From Sphingomonas sp. 3P27F8 (GTDB lineage: Bacteria; Pseudomonadota; Alphaproteobacteria; Sphingomonadales; Sphingomonadaceae), in assembly GCF_005502745.1 (NCBI RefSeq), contig NZ_SCNL01000009.1, forward strand, positions 1 through 64,000: a stretch of DNA of 64,000 bases, in the 5' to 3' direction. The notes under the pieces were generated by a model. It saw only the letters and a program-made list of their open reading frames with translations, did not search any database and had not been told where the DNA came from. The translations under genes were made by a program, and so were the position numbers. This document shows positions 6,936 to 19,166 of this stretch, in pieces; positions within the stretch are counted from its first letter, which is position 1; each line of letters begins with the position of its first letter.

Positions 6936-9166
6936 CGGTTGTTGCGCGGAAAGCCCGTCGGCGGCATCCGGCCGGCCGCACCCCGCGCGGTGCGCCAGGG
7001 GGAGAGATCGCTCTCGGTGCGCACGCGTCCGCTCTCGCCCCCCATGGACCAGCTCAGGCCATCGGCGTAGCGGAACGCAACCGCATCGGAGAGCCCGCCG
7101 TCGCGGTAACGCTGCAACTGCACGCCCTGCCCGCGCGTCATCTCTGCCAGTTCGGAAAGCGGGAACACCACCATCTTGCGATTGTCCCCGATCGCAGCGA
7201 CATAATCCGCACCGTCCGGGATCGGCCTGACCAGCATCAGCTTCGCGCCCGGGCGCGGTGTCATCACCGTCTTCCCTTTGCGCGTTTCCGCGATCACATC
7301 GCTCGCGGCGACGGCGAAGCCGCGACCGTCGCTCGCCGCGATCAGCAGCTTGCCAAGCCTTGTCGCGCTCATGAACGCCACGATGCCGACATTGCCATCC
7401 AGGTCGATCGTGGCGCGCACCGGCTCACCAAATCCGCGACCGCCGGGAAGCTTGTCCGCCGCCAACGTGTAGAAGCGGCCGTTCTCAGCCGCCAGCAGCA
7501 GCTTGTCGGTAGTCTGCGCGTGAAAGGCATAGGCCGGGCCGTCGCCTTCCTTGAACTTGAGCGTATCGGCGGAAGCGAGGTCGACATGGCCCTTCATCGC
7601 CCGGATCCAGCCGCGCTGCGACAGGATCACCGTGATCGGCTCGCGCTCGATCATCGCCTCGAGCGGGATCTCGCGCGCGGGGGCGGCCTCCTCGATCGTC
7701 GTCCGGCGCTTGCCAAGCGCCGTTTCGGGCCCGTAGCGATCGCGGACCTTCGTCAGCTCCTTCTTCATCCGCGTCCGCTGCCGCGCGTCGGAGCCGAGCA
7801 GCGCCTGCAACTCGCTCTGCTCCTTCGTCAGCGCATCCTGTTCGCGCTTCAGTTCCATCTCCTCCAGCCGACGCAGCGAGCGGAGCCGCATGTTGAGGAT
7901 CGCCTCCGCCTGCCGGTCGGTCAACTGGAATTCCGCCATCATCACCGGCTTTGGCTCATCCTCGGTACGGATGATCTCGATCACCCGATCGAGGTTGAGA
8001 AACGCGATGATATACCCGGCGACCAGTTCCAGCCGGTCGGCGATCTTGGCGAGACGATGCTCGGTGCGGCGGCGCAGCACGACGAACTGATGCTCGACCC
8101 ACGCCTCCAGCGCCTCCGTGAGGCTCATCACGCGCGGCGTGCGCGTCCTGTCGAGCACGTTGAGGTTGAGCGGGACGCGGGTTTCGAGATCGGACAGGCG
8201 GAACAAGCCGTCCATAAGCACCTGCGGATCGACGGTGCGGCTGCGCGGCTCCAGCACGAGGCGGATGACCTCATCGCTTTCGTCACGCACATCGGACAGA
8301 ATTGGAAACTTCTTGTCGTTGATGAGCGCGGCGATCTGCTCGATCAGCTTGCCCTTCTGAACGCCATAGGGAATTTCGCTCACGACGATCTGCCAGCCGC
8401 CGCCCTTCTCGCGCTCCACCGTCCAGCGGCACCGCACCCGGAAACTGCCCCGCCCGGTGGCGTAAGCCTCGCGAACCGCCGCCGCCCCGTCGACCATCAG
8501 GCCGCCGGTGGGGAAATCCGGGCCCTGCACATAGGTAAGCGGATCGGTCGCCGGATTGTCGACCAGCGCGATCGCGGCGTCGAGCAGCTCGGCGGCGTTA
8601 TGCGGCGGGATCGAGGTCGCCATGCCCACCGCGATGCCGCTCGCGCCGTTCGCGAGCAGATTGGGGAACATGCCGGGAAACAGCTCGGGTTCCTGCTCCT
8701 CCCCGTTGTACGTCGGGCGGAACGCGACAGCGTCTTCGTCCAGCCCGTCCATCAGATCGATCGCGACCTGCGTGAGCCGTGCCTCGGTGTAGCGATAGGC
8801 GGCGGCGTTATCGCCGTCGATGTTGCCGAAATTTCCCTGCCCGTCGACGAGCGGATAGCGCAGCGCAAAGCTCTGGGCGAGCCGCACCATCGCGTCATAG
8901 ACCGACTGGTCGCCATGCGGATGATATTTGCCGATCACGTCGCCCACGACGCGCGCGCATTTCTTGTAGCCGGAGCTGGGATCGAGCCGCAGCAGCCGCA
9001 TCGCCCACAGCAGGCGACGATGCACCGGCTTCAGCCCGTCGCGCACGTCCGGCAGGGACCGCGCCGTGATCGTGGAGAGGGCATAGACGAGGTAGCGTTC
9101 GGAAAGCGCGCTGTCGAACGGCGCGTCGAGGATGCCGATCGGCGGTTCTGCGAAGTCGGTGGCCAT
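6929..9166 (-). CDS. parC: DNA topoisomerase IV subunit A
   Basis: This is a 745-aa type IIA topoisomerase A subunit. It starts MATDFAEPPIGILDAPFDSALSERYLVYA; the winged-helix region is YHPHGDQSVYDAMVRLAQ and the catalytic tyrosine is Y126 in AAAYRYTEARL. The C-terminal third carries degenerate beta-pinwheel repeats (LLLAAENGRFYTLAADKLPGG, LLIAASDGRGFAV) and no GyrA box (QRRGGKG), which favours ParC over GyrA. It decatenates daughter chromosomes together with ParE (not in the window). Residue 87, aligned to quinolone-hotspot Ser80 of E. coli ParC, is Gln. ATG 9166 was chosen because the protein then begins as the family does, although no strong ribosome site precedes it. Confidence 0.92.
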   Translation of the reverse strand: MATDFAEPPIGILDAPFDSALSERYLVYALSTITARSLPDVRDGLKPVHRRLLWAMRLLRLDPSSGYKKCARVVGDVIGKYHPHGDQSVYDAMVRLAQSFALRYPLVDGQGNFGNIDGDNAAAYRYTEARLTQVAIDLMDGLDEDAVAFRPTYNGEEQEPELFPGMFPNLLANGASGIAVGMATSIPPHNAAELLDAAIALVDNPATDPLTYVQGPDFPTGGLMVDGAAAVREAYATGRGSFRVRCRWTVEREKGGGWQIVVSEIPYGVQKGKLIEQIAALINDKKFPILSDVRDESDEVIRLVLEPRSRTVDPQVLMDGLFRLSDLETRVPLNLNVLDRTRTPRVMSLTEALEAWVEHQFVVLRRRTEHRLAKIADRLELVAGYIIAFLNLDRVIEIIRTEDEPKPVMMAEFQLTDRQAEAILNMRLRSLRRLEEMELKREQDALTKEQSELQALLGSDARQRTRMKKELTKVRDRYGPETALGKRRTTIEEAAPAREIPLEAMIEREPITVILSQRGWIRAMKGHVDLASADTLKFKEGDGPAYAFHAQTTDKLLLAAENGRFYTLAADKLPGGRGFGEPVRATIDLDGNVGIVAFMSATRLGKLLIAASDGRGFAVAASDVIAETRKGKTVMTPRPGAKLMLVRPIPDGADYVAAIGDNRKMVVFPLSELAEMTRGQGVQLQRYRDGGLSDAVAFRYADGLSWSMGGESGRVRTESDLSPWRTARGAAGRMPPTGFPRNNRF

Positions 9167-9263
9167 GAGGGAGCAGGCGTTAGCAGCGCCGTCGTTGCGA
9201 TGCCAGCGCGCGACGCACGCACGTTCGCCGGCTTGCCCGCGCGACAAACGCCGCCGGATCGTT

Positions 9264-10106
9264 ATGGTCCGGCCGGACATGCCCTCGCCGCGACTCCTGA
9301 CCTGGCCCGATCTCGTCGCACGCCCGCGCCCCGCGCCGGATGCGACGATTGCTTATGGTGCCGATCCGTTCCAGAAAGTGGACCTGTGGCTGCCTGCTGA
9401 CGACGGGCCGCACCCGGCGGTCGTGATGGTCCACGGAGGCTGCTGGCAGACGTCGATCGCCGACCGGACCCTGATGGACTGGATCGCCGCCGATTTGCGC
9501 GCCGCCGGCATCGCCGTATGGAACATCGATTATCGCGGCGTGGACAGGCCCGGCGGCGGTTATCCGGGCACATTCGACGATGCCGGCCGCGCCGTCGATC
9601 TGCTCCGCGATCACGCGGCGGCGTATTGTCTCGATCTGCGCCGGGTTGTGGCGGTGGGTCACTCGGCCGGCGGCCATCTCGCGCTGTGGCTCGCCGCTCG
9701 ACCGCGGCTCTCCCCGGCGAGCCCGCTTCATCGAACCGAGCCATTGCCGATCGCGCATGTCATATGCCTCGGCGGCTTGCCCGATCTGGAAGCGACTGCC
9801 ACCAGCCCGGACAATGGCTGCGGCGTGGAGGTGATCGAGCGGCTTGTCGGCTCCGATCGCGCCGCCCCCTTCGCGGACACCTCGATCCCGCCACTGTTGC
9901 CGCTGGGTGTGCCGCACGATCTCGTCAACGGCCGCGAAGACGCGATCATCCCCTATCGTTTCGCCGCGGACTATGTCGCCCGCGCCGCTGATGCCGGCGA
10001 TCGCGTCGCGCTGCACACGATTCCGGCGACTGGCCACGTCGAATTGATCGCCCCGGAATCCGCCGCCTGGGGCGCCGCGAAGCGACTGATTCTCGCCGCC
10101 CTTTGA
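9264..10106 (+). CDS. Alpha/beta hydrolase (BD-FAE / arylformamidase-like)
   Basis: The protein is 280 aa from ATG 9264 (a second ATG at 9279 is equally plausible). The esterase core is clear: oxyanion-hole segment [10 protein letters not shown], nucleophile elbow [10 protein letters not shown], acid in [10 protein letters not shown] and histidine in [11 protein letters not shown]. The [33 protein letters not shown] stretch is typical of the kynurenine-formamidase-like/BD-FAE group, but tryptophan-pathway neighbours are absent, so the substrate is open. There is no signal peptide, so it is cytosolic. It is divergent from parC across about 100 bases and ends 129 bases before purC. Confidence 0.8.
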   Translation: MVRPDMPSPRLLTWPDLVARPRPAPDATIAYGADPFQKVDLWLPADDGPHPAVVMVHGGCWQTSIADRTLMDWIAADLRAAGIAVWNIDYRGVDRPGGGYPGTFDDAGRAVDLLRDHAAAYCLDLRRVVAVGHSAGGHLALWLAARPRLSPASPLHRTEPLPIAHVICLGGLPDLEATATSPDNGCGVEVIERLVGSDRAAPFADTSIPPLLPLGVPHDLVNGREDAIIPYRFAADYVARAADAGDRVALHTIPATGHVELIAPESAAWGAAKRLILAAL

Positions 10107-10234
10107 GCCAGGCACGCGCAGGCGCCGGCGGGCTGATTGCGCCCGCTAACCCCTTCCCCTATAGCGCGGAACGGATTCCCGCCCCGGCCGCGCGGCACGC
10201 GTCGCCGGGGCTGTTTATTTTCGAGGAACTGGCG

Positions 10235-11014
10235 ATGGCGCGGCGGCGGCAGATCTACGAGGGCAAGGCGAAGATCCTGTACGAGGGCCCGGAACCGGGC
10301 ACCCTCATCCAGTATTTCAAGGACGATGCCACCGCCTTCAACGCGCAGAAAAAGGGCACCATCAACGGCAAGGGCGTCCTGAATAACCGCATTTCCGAGC
10401 ATATTTTCACGCTGCTCGATCATATCGGCGTGCCGACCCACTTCATACGCCGTCTCAACATGCGCGAGCAACTTATTCGTCAGGTTGAGATCATTCCGGT
10501 CGAGGTGGTGGTGCGCAACGTCGCCGCGGGCTCGCTGAGCACGCGCCTGGGCATCGAGGAAGGCACGCGCCTGCCGCGCACGATCCTCGAATATTATTAC
10601 AAGGACGACGCGCTGGGCGATCCGATGATCACCGACGAGCATATCGCTGCCTTCGGCTGGGCTAGCCAGGAAGAGATGCACGACATCGCGGACCTGGCGA
10701 TCCGCATCAACGATTTCCTTTCCGGCCTGTTCGCAGCGGTCGGCATCCGGCTGGTCGATTTCAAGCTCGAATTCGGCCGCATCTGGGACAATGATTTCGG
10801 CCGCATCATCCTGGCCGACGAGATCAGCCCGGATGGGTGCCGCCTTTGGGATATGACGACCAACGAGAAGCTCGACAAGGATCGCTTCCGCCGCGACCTG
10901 GGCGGCGAGGCGGAAGCCTATCAGGAAGTCGCGCGTCGGCTCGGCCTTTTGCCGGAGGGCGAGGATTCGGCCGTGCTGGATCTGGAATCTCACCGCAAGC
11001 GGCGCGGGAAATAG
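10235..11014 (+). CDS. purC: Phosphoribosylaminoimidazole-succinocarboxamide synthase (SAICAR synthetase)
   Basis: The protein is 259 aa. PurC ligates aspartate to CAIR with ATP in purine synthesis. Family segments in order: [74 protein letters not shown], and [18 protein letters not shown], which holds the ATP/Mg-site acidic residues. The ATG at 10235 has GAGGA 8-12 bases upstream. Other pur genes are not nearby, so it may be its own unit. Confidence 0.93.
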   Translation: MARRRQIYEGKAKILYEGPEPGTLIQYFKDDATAFNAQKKGTINGKGVLNNRISEHIFTLLDHIGVPTHFIRRLNMREQLIRQVEIIPVEVVVRNVAAGSLSTRLGIEEGTRLPRTILEYYYKDDALGDPMITDEHIAAFGWASQEEMHDIADLAIRINDFLSGLFAAVGIRLVDFKLEFGRIWDNDFGRIILADEISPDGCRLWDMTTNEKLDKDRFRRDLGGEAEAYQEVARRLGLLPEGEDSAVLDLESHRKRRGK

Positions 11015-11125
11015 CTGTTCCGCAAATGCGCCCGACGGCATTCGATAACAGACGGCGTTGACCTTCTCTTAACCACGCACGGTTACCTTCCGCCCGAACC
11101 AATCTTGGGGGGACGGCCCGTCACC

Positions 11126-12322
11126 ATGCGCAAATTCATCGTTCTTGCTTCCGCCACCGCGCTGACCGCTTGCGGCGGCGCCGGACCGCAGTCTGCTGGC
11201 AGTGTCGGCGCCGTGAACGCCGGCGGCTCCGGCTCGGGCACCACCGGGACTTTCGTCAATCCGGTCGACACCAAGACCTATGACGCGATCGGCGGCGCGC
11301 AGCATTTCGAATACAAGACCCGTTCGGACGGCAATTCCCAGTATAGCGAGCTTTACGCGGGCGACGCCAACAGCGCGCGCGACAGCGGCATCACGGTATC
11401 GTACAATCCGCGGGACGCGATCTTCGAAGTGACGGTCAACCGCACCAAGGCAAGCGTATCGACCGGCACGAACCGTTTCCAGGATCCCGCGCATCGCACC
11501 AATTTCGGCGGCCTGGTCCAGCCCCAGAACGGCGTGCCGCAATTGCCGGACGCCGCCGCGATCCAGTATCTTCAGTCCGGCTCGAGCAGCGGACCGATCC
11601 TGAATCCCGGCGACACGAGTCACTATGTCGTCGGCAATGACGGCTTCAGCTCTCAGGTACAGACCTTCTTCTATCAGAAGCCGGGCACGACAACCCAGTA
11701 CGTCACCTATGCGGGCTATGTCCGCAACACGCTCGGCACCACCAAGATTACCGATTCGGCCACCAACGCAACCTATCTCGAGAACAGCTATTCGCTTGAT
11801 CGCGCCGTCTTCGCCTATGGCGAACGAAGCGATAATTCGGTCGTCCCGAAAACGGGCAGCGCAAGCTACGCCGGCGACATGCTGGCGACGATGGTGTTCA
11901 ACCCGCTGATCGATAACGATCCGCTCGCCTCCACCTATTTCCAGTGGATCACCGGCTCGCACACCACGACCATCGATTTCGCGAAGCTCTCGGTAAGCTC
12001 GACCTTCAACGGCACCGTCTCTGCCGCGGCGCTCGATGCCTATACCAATGGCAACACGGTGTTGCCGGCGGGCACGACGTTTGTCGCCCATGGTTCGGGA
12101 ACGATCGATCTGGTCAACAAGGGCGGCTTCACCGGCACTGTGGGCGACGCCAAGTTCACCACGCCCGGCGGCACGGCCTATGCGGTGTCCATCGCAGGCT
12201 CCAGCCTCGACGGCGCGTTCTTCGGGCCGGCGGCGCAGGAAATTGGCGGCGGCTTCCGCATCGTTGGCGGCACGCCGGATCAGCGGATCGATATTCTGGG
12301 CGCCTACACGGGCAAGAAGTGA
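11126..12322 (+). CDS. Surface lipoprotein with TbpB-like beta-barrel (probable Slam cargo)
   Basis: This is a 398-aa lipoprotein. A short signal ends in a lipobox LTAC with Cys16; residue +2 is Gly, so no inner-membrane retention signal is seen. A Gly/Ser linker follows, then beta-rich sequence. The C-terminal part (about 290-395) has the hallmarks of the transferrin-binding-protein B-lobe barrel family: ISFAKL-like strands, GTVGDAKFTTPGG, then SLDGAFFGPAAQEIGGGFRIVG. In that family such barrels are translocated to the cell surface by the adjacent Slam protein. The stop codon overlaps the start of the Slam gene (TGATG). The ligand (metal, haem, host or other protein) cannot be read from sequence. 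A possible -35 TTGACC sits at 11058-11063. Confidence 0.82.
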   Translation: MRKFIVLASATALTACGGAGPQSAGSVGAVNAGGSGSGTTGTFVNPVDTKTYDAIGGAQHFEYKTRSDGNSQYSELYAGDANSARDSGITVSYNPRDAIFEVTVNRTKASVSTGTNRFQDPAHRTNFGGLVQPQNGVPQLPDAAAIQYLQSGSSSGPILNPGDTSHYVVGNDGFSSQVQTFFYQKPGTTTQYVTYAGYVRNTLGTTKITDSATNATYLENSYSLDRAVFAYGERSDNSVVPKTGSASYAGDMLATMVFNPLIDNDPLASTYFQWITGSHTTTIDFAKLSVSSTFNGTVSAAALDAYTNGNTVLPAGTTFVAHGSGTIDLVNKGGFTGTVGDAKFTTPGGTAYAVSIAGSSLDGAFFGPAAQEIGGGFRIVGGTPDQRIDILGAYTGKK

Positions 12323-13677
12323 TGCATAAGCCAGCGGCGCTTGCGCTGCTGGCGACGGCCCTCGCCCCGCTCCCGGCGGCCGCGCAGGCGCTGATCGACC
12401 AGTGCGTCGCGCATACCTGCAAGGCGCGCCTTTCGCCGGGCGAATTGCTCGACGAGGTGCAGAAGCTCGTTTCGGCGAAGCGCTATGCCGAGGCGAAGCC
12501 GATGGTGGAGGCGCTGGCGGGCATCCCGCAGCTTACCTTCCACTATCGTTTCCTTACCGGCTATATCGCGGAGCAGACGGGCGACCTGCCGCGCGCGGTG
12601 GAGATGTTCCGCGCCATTCTGGTCAATGATCCAAAACAGACCCGCGTCAGGCTGGAACTGGCGCGCGCCCTGTTCGCGATGGGCCAGACGCAGTCGGCCG
12701 ACCGGGAGTTTCGGCTCGCCGAGGCGGATCGCGATCTGCCGCCGGACGTCCTGCGCACAATCCGCCTGGCGCGCAACGTGATCCGCTCGAAACGGGCGTG
12801 GACGCTCAATATCGACGGCGGCTTCGCGCCCGATACCAATATCAACAATGCCACAGGCGCGGACAGCGTGACCGTCCTGTTCGGCCCGCTCGCGATCCCG
12901 CTCGCCCTCAGCCCCGACGCGCGCGCTCGCTCCGGCACCGGGCATTTCGCGACGATCGAAAGCGGGCTGAAGCTGCCGGTTGGCGGGGGCGTCAGCATCC
13001 TCGGCGATCTGGATGCCTCCAAGACAGTCTATAGCGACAGTCGTTTCAACGACTTCTCTTATGAAATTGCAGGCGGCGCTGAAGTGGCGCTCAGCCAGAC
13101 CCTCAGGGTACGGATGCAGGCTGTGGGCGCCGATCGCGTTTTCGGCCAGCATCTCATCACCCGCCAATTCGGGGTCAAGGGCGGCGCGGAGATCGATCTC
13201 GATTCCGCCTCGCGCGTCGGCGTGCAGCTCGACATCCGCCACACCGCGTCGCCTTTCGACAATAATTACAATGGTTGGCAATCGGGTCTTTATGCGACGT
13301 ATGAACGCGTCGTCGCACGGTCGATCGTCGCGTCGGGCGGTGTGTTCGTGCGCCGCGATTCCTTCCGCGCCGCCCCCTATTCCAGCGTCGAGGTGGGGCT
13401 GCTCACGGGCATCGGCGGTGAACTTCCGGCGGGTTTCAATGTCGCTTTCGGTGGATCGCTCAGTCGTGCGCTCTATGATGCACCGATAACGATCTTCTCG
13501 CCCGATCCGCGCCACGACTGGCGCTATTCGCTACGCGCGACCGTCGGAAACCGGGCCTTCAACTGGAAGGGGTTCTCGCCAACGATCGGCGTGACCTGGA
13601 GCCGCATGGATTCGACCCTGCCGCTCTACGCCAATAACCGCACGCGCTTCCGTTTCGCGATCGCGCGCTACTTCTGA
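12322..13677 (+). CDS. Surface lipoprotein assembly modifier (Slam, DUF560 family; type XI secretion)
   Basis: This is a 451-aa outer-membrane protein. It has a signal peptide (HKPAALALLATALAPLPAAAQA), then a TPR-rich periplasmic domain (about residues 35-150, e.g. FHYRFLTGYIAEQTGDLPRA and ELARALFAMGQTQSADREF). The rest is an antiparallel beta-barrel of about 14 strands rich in aromatic/glycine alternation, ending in the outer-membrane signature FRFAIARYF with terminal Phe. The family moves lipidated or soluble TbpB-like cargo across the outer membrane. The gene overlaps the cargo lipoprotein gene by one base, so the two should be made together. The TPR-barrel order and the cargo neighbour make the call firm. 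Alternative: a generic TPR-porin. Confidence 0.83.
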   Translation: MHKPAALALLATALAPLPAAAQALIDQCVAHTCKARLSPGELLDEVQKLVSAKRYAEAKPMVEALAGIPQLTFHYRFLTGYIAEQTGDLPRAVEMFRAILVNDPKQTRVRLELARALFAMGQTQSADREFRLAEADRDLPPDVLRTIRLARNVIRSKRAWTLNIDGGFAPDTNINNATGADSVTVLFGPLAIPLALSPDARARSGTGHFATIESGLKLPVGGGVSILGDLDASKTVYSDSRFNDFSYEIAGGAEVALSQTLRVRMQAVGADRVFGQHLITRQFGVKGGAEIDLDSASRVGVQLDIRHTASPFDNNYNGWQSGLYATYERVVARSIVASGGVFVRRDSFRAAPYSSVEVGLLTGIGGELPAGFNVAFGGSLSRALYDAPITIFSPDPRHDWRYSLRATVGNRAFNWKGFSPTIGVTWSRMDSTLPLYANNRTRFRFAIARYF

Positions 13678-13680
13678 CGA

Positions 13681-13712
13681 GGCGGCGCGCTTCCGGCAGG
13701 GAGCGCGCCGCC
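13681..13712. terminator. Bidirectional hairpin between the Slam gene and a small secreted-protein gene
   Basis: Eleven-base perfect GC-only arms (GGCGGCGCGCT / AGCGCGCCGCC) with a ten-base loop lie three bases after the Slam stop and ten bases before the stop of the convergent gene. No T run follows. Confidence 0.6.
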
Positions 13713-13721
13713 GATCATCAC

Positions 13722-13976
13722 TTACTGGTGCGCCGGCGCCGCGCCGGGATGCGCCGCCTGCGCCTGCTTCTGCGCGGCGACATTGGCCTTGTGCTTGTAG
13801 TAATAATGCCCGGCCGCGCAGCCCGCCATCGCGCCGGCGATGGCATGGTGGCCGGCATAATGCCCGGCGACGCCGCCCGCGACCGCGCCACGGATACAGC
13901 CCTTGGCCAGCGCCGGCGAGCCACTGAGCGCGAGCGCTCCGGCAGCCGCCGCGAGCATGATCTTCGATTGGGTCAT
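13722..13976 (-). CDS. Small secreted glycine-zipper-like protein, 84 aa
   Basis: A signal peptide (KIMLAAAAGALALSGSPALA) is followed by GCIRGAVAGGVAGHYAGHHA and AGAMAGCAAGHYYYKHKA. Gly/Ala spaced every three to four residues with His and Tyr resembles glycine-zipper proteins that line periplasmic or outer-membrane structures. Two cysteines in the mature part may bond. A strong ribosome site, AGGAGGAA, precedes the ATG at 13976 by five bases. The function is unknown; similar small proteins are common in sphingomonads (family knowledge). Confidence 0.72.
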   Translation of the reverse strand: MTQSKIMLAAAAGALALSGSPALAKGCIRGAVAGGVAGHYAGHHAIAGAMAGCAAGHYYYKHKANVAAQKQAQAAHPGAAPAHQ

Positions 13977-14059
13977 GACTTCCTCCTAAAAAAGGTGCCG
14001 TGCTTTTGCCCTCCGGCGCCTGACGCGATCGCGTCCGGCGGATGAAATCGCGGTAATCG

Positions 14060-14377
14060 TTACGTCGACTTCTTCGTGCCGAACAGTCGATCGAGCACCA
14101 CCTCCGCTACATCGCCCACCTTGTCGGCGACACGCTGCGGATCGAAGATGCCCGGGTCACCCGGCTTGACTGCCTCGGCCTTCGCCCGCTGCTTCATCGC
14201 GGCCGCTGCCGCTGCGGCGGCGGCCATCGTGAGCCCGGAGGCGAGCAATTCCCGCCCCGCGGGCGAATTAGCCTTGTCGAGCAGCGCCTCGCCCGCGTGT
14301 CGCAGTTCCTTGGGAATCTTCACTCCGCCAATTTTCTTGGGGATTTTCTTTCCCTTCTTGCTGTCCTTCTTCGCCAT
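14060..14377 (-). CDS. Small basic hypothetical protein, 105 aa
   Basis: From ATG 14377 the protein begins with a lysine-rich stretch ([20 protein letters not shown]). A predicted helix follows, then an alanine-rich run ([21 protein letters not shown]), ending near [14 protein letters not shown]. The upstream in-frame ATG was rejected because its leader lies in low-complexity sequence. It is divergent from uvrA (148-base gap). No domain is recognised. The charged N-terminus and Ala-rich helix suggest a DNA- or membrane-associated small protein, but this is only inference. Confidence 0.6.
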   Translation of the reverse strand: MAKKDSKKGKKIPKKIGGVKIPKELRHAGEALLDKANSPAGRELLASGLTMAAAAAAAAAMKQRAKAEAVKPGDPGIFDPQRVADKVGDVAEVVLDRLFGTKKST

Positions 14378-14525
14378 GATACGATCCTGCGCCAGCCCTG
14401 TGTGCCACCAATATAATACACATTGGCCGATGCACCAGCCCCGCGGCGCGCCTTGTCGCGGCCGGCCGCCGCCCCCATCTCGCCGGGGCTGGAAAGCTTC
14501 CCCGAACAGAAGTAGAACATCCTTC

Positions 14526-17450
<2,925 letters not shown>

Positions 17451-17462
17451 GCGCGACCGCGA

Positions 17463-19094
17463 TCAGCACGATCGGGTGAGCGCCTCCTCAAGCAGCCCGC
17501 GCCCGATCACTTTCAGTGCCAGCGTTTCCTCCGCGCCCTCGAAGATCGACAGCACGCGCGCATCGATCCAGTAGCGGCTGACGGCGCTTTCCTCGGCATA
17601 GCCCATGCCGCCGTGGATCTGCAGCGCCTCGCGCGTCACGATCTCTGCCGATCGGCACGCGATCAGCTTGGCAAGGCTGGCCTCCATCTGGCCACCGCCT
17701 TCGTCCAGCGATCGCCCCACAGCGTAGGCGAGGCTGCGGCAAGCCGCGAAGCGCGCCGCCATCTGCGCGATCTTCACCAGGGTAAGCTGATAATCGGCCA
17801 GTGGCGCGCCGAACACCTTGCGATCTCGGGCGTAATCAATCGCCGCTTTGAGCGCCGCGCGCATCACGCCGAGCGCGCGACCTGCGGTCTGGATGCGGCC
17901 GCCGGTCATCCCCGCCATCGTCAGGTAGAAGCCGCGCCCGAGACCTTCCTCGCCGCCAACGACATTCGCATCGGGGACGAAGAAATTCTCGAATGCCAGA
18001 TCGAATGAATGCATCCCGCGATAGCCGATCGTCGGGATCGCACGTCCGCGCAGCACACCGCCGGCGGGTTGCTCGACCACGAATTCATGCCCGTCGAACG
18101 CGGGCTTTTCGACCAGCAACAGGCTCAACCCTCGATGCCCGAGCGAGCGGTCCGGATCAGTGCGGGTGACGACCATGAGCAGGCCCGCCTTGCCCGCGAA
18201 AGTGCACCACGTCTTTGCGCCGTTGAGCTGCCAGCCGCCGGCAACTCTCGCGCCGCGCAGGGTGAGCCCGGCGACATCCGATCCGTGGTCAGGCTCGGTG
18301 ATCGCGATGGCGCAAAGCGGGTCGCCGGCGGCGATGCGCGGCAGCCAATGCGCCTTCTGCTCGGCAGTGCCGCCAGCCATCAGCGCGCGGGAAAGAATTT
18401 CCGGCCGGGTGATGAGGCTCCCCGCCGCCGCAAGCGACGCTTCGGACAAGGCCTCGGTAACAGCTATCATAAGCGGCGTATTCTCGCCCGTGTCCGGCGC
18501 GGAGCCGCCGAACCGCTCCGGGATCGACAGGCCGAAGACTCCCATTTCGCGCATCGGCCGCAGCAACGATTCGGGCACGGTCAGGTCGCGGCGGTGAATG
18601 TCCTCGGCCAGCGGCGCGACCACGTCCTTCGCAAAGCGGCGAAAGGCATCCCGCGCGATCACGGTTTGGTCATCGAGCGCGACATCGCCAAGCTCGCCGG
18701 TGGCCGCTATTACCTCTCGTCCGATCTCAGCCACCCCCCCCGGGCGCCCCGCCTCGGCGCGCAGCACCCTCACGTCCCCGGTAACCGCATCCAGCGGTTC
18801 AATGGAAAGCCCGATCGAAAGATAGGCGCCTTCCAACCGAACGAGCACCGCAGGCGCGACCTCCGCCGCGAAAGCATGGCCGAGCGCTCTATCAAGCGCA
18901 GACCGCCCGTCCGCCAGCGCCTCACGCGCGGCAAGCAGGTCAGCGTGGCACAGGGCGAGATCGTAGATCACCGACTGTTGGGCATCGAGCGCCGCGCCGT
19001 CGAGCCGCCCGCCCGGCGCACATGCCACGGCTACCGCGCGCACCACCGCCGCCAGCGCCTGCTCAAGTGCCGCCAGTGCCACGATTTTCGCCAT
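17463..19094 (-). CDS. Acyl-CoA dehydrogenase with N-terminal extension (methylsuccinyl-CoA dehydrogenase-like)
   Basis: The protein is 543 aa, about 160 longer than a standard acyl-CoA dehydrogenase. Residues about 1-145 form a helical extension, followed by FAKDVVAPLAEDIHRRDLTVPE and the FAD/acyl-CoA-binding core: AITEPDHGSDVAGLTLRG, WQLNGAKTWCTFAGKAG, RDRKVFGAPLADYQLTLVKIAQMAA, LQIHGGMGYAEESAVSRYWIDAR, and the IFEGAEET region near the catalytic base. This length and extension match (2S)-methylsuccinyl-CoA dehydrogenase of the ethylmalonyl-CoA pathway, but no other pathway gene is nearby. The ATG at 19094 follows GAGAGGGAAAG by a good distance; an upstream start at 19160 is possible. Confidence 0.78.
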   Translation of the reverse strand: MAKIVALAALEQALAAVVRAVAVACAPGGRLDGAALDAQQSVIYDLALCHADLLAAREALADGRSALDRALGHAFAAEVAPAVLVRLEGAYLSIGLSIEPLDAVTGDVRVLRAEAGRPGGVAEIGREVIAATGELGDVALDDQTVIARDAFRRFAKDVVAPLAEDIHRRDLTVPESLLRPMREMGVFGLSIPERFGGSAPDTGENTPLMIAVTEALSEASLAAAGSLITRPEILSRALMAGGTAEQKAHWLPRIAAGDPLCAIAITEPDHGSDVAGLTLRGARVAGGWQLNGAKTWCTFAGKAGLLMVVTRTDPDRSLGHRGLSLLLVEKPAFDGHEFVVEQPAGGVLRGRAIPTIGYRGMHSFDLAFENFFVPDANVVGGEEGLGRGFYLTMAGMTGGRIQTAGRALGVMRAALKAAIDYARDRKVFGAPLADYQLTLVKIAQMAARFAACRSLAYAVGRSLDEGGGQMEASLAKLIACRSAEIVTREALQIHGGMGYAEESAVSRYWIDARVLSIFEGAEETLALKVIGRGLLEEALTRSC

Positions 19095-19166
19095 TGGCCG
19101 CTTTCCCTCTCCGCCGCTGCCGCTCCCCGATATGGCGAACGATGGCAGAGCGCCAGTCACCAGCGC

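Noticed and set aside
5472..9400. Very long plus-strand open frames antisense to the GGDEF-EAL and parC genes
   Set aside because: They are high-GC shadow frames; the minus-strand proteins have complete conserved motifs and the plus-strand translations show none.
14022..14035. Palindrome GACGCGATCGCGTC
   Set aside because: GCGATCGC-type palindromes are frequent in high-GC alphaproteobacteria; without copies at related genes it cannot be called an operator.
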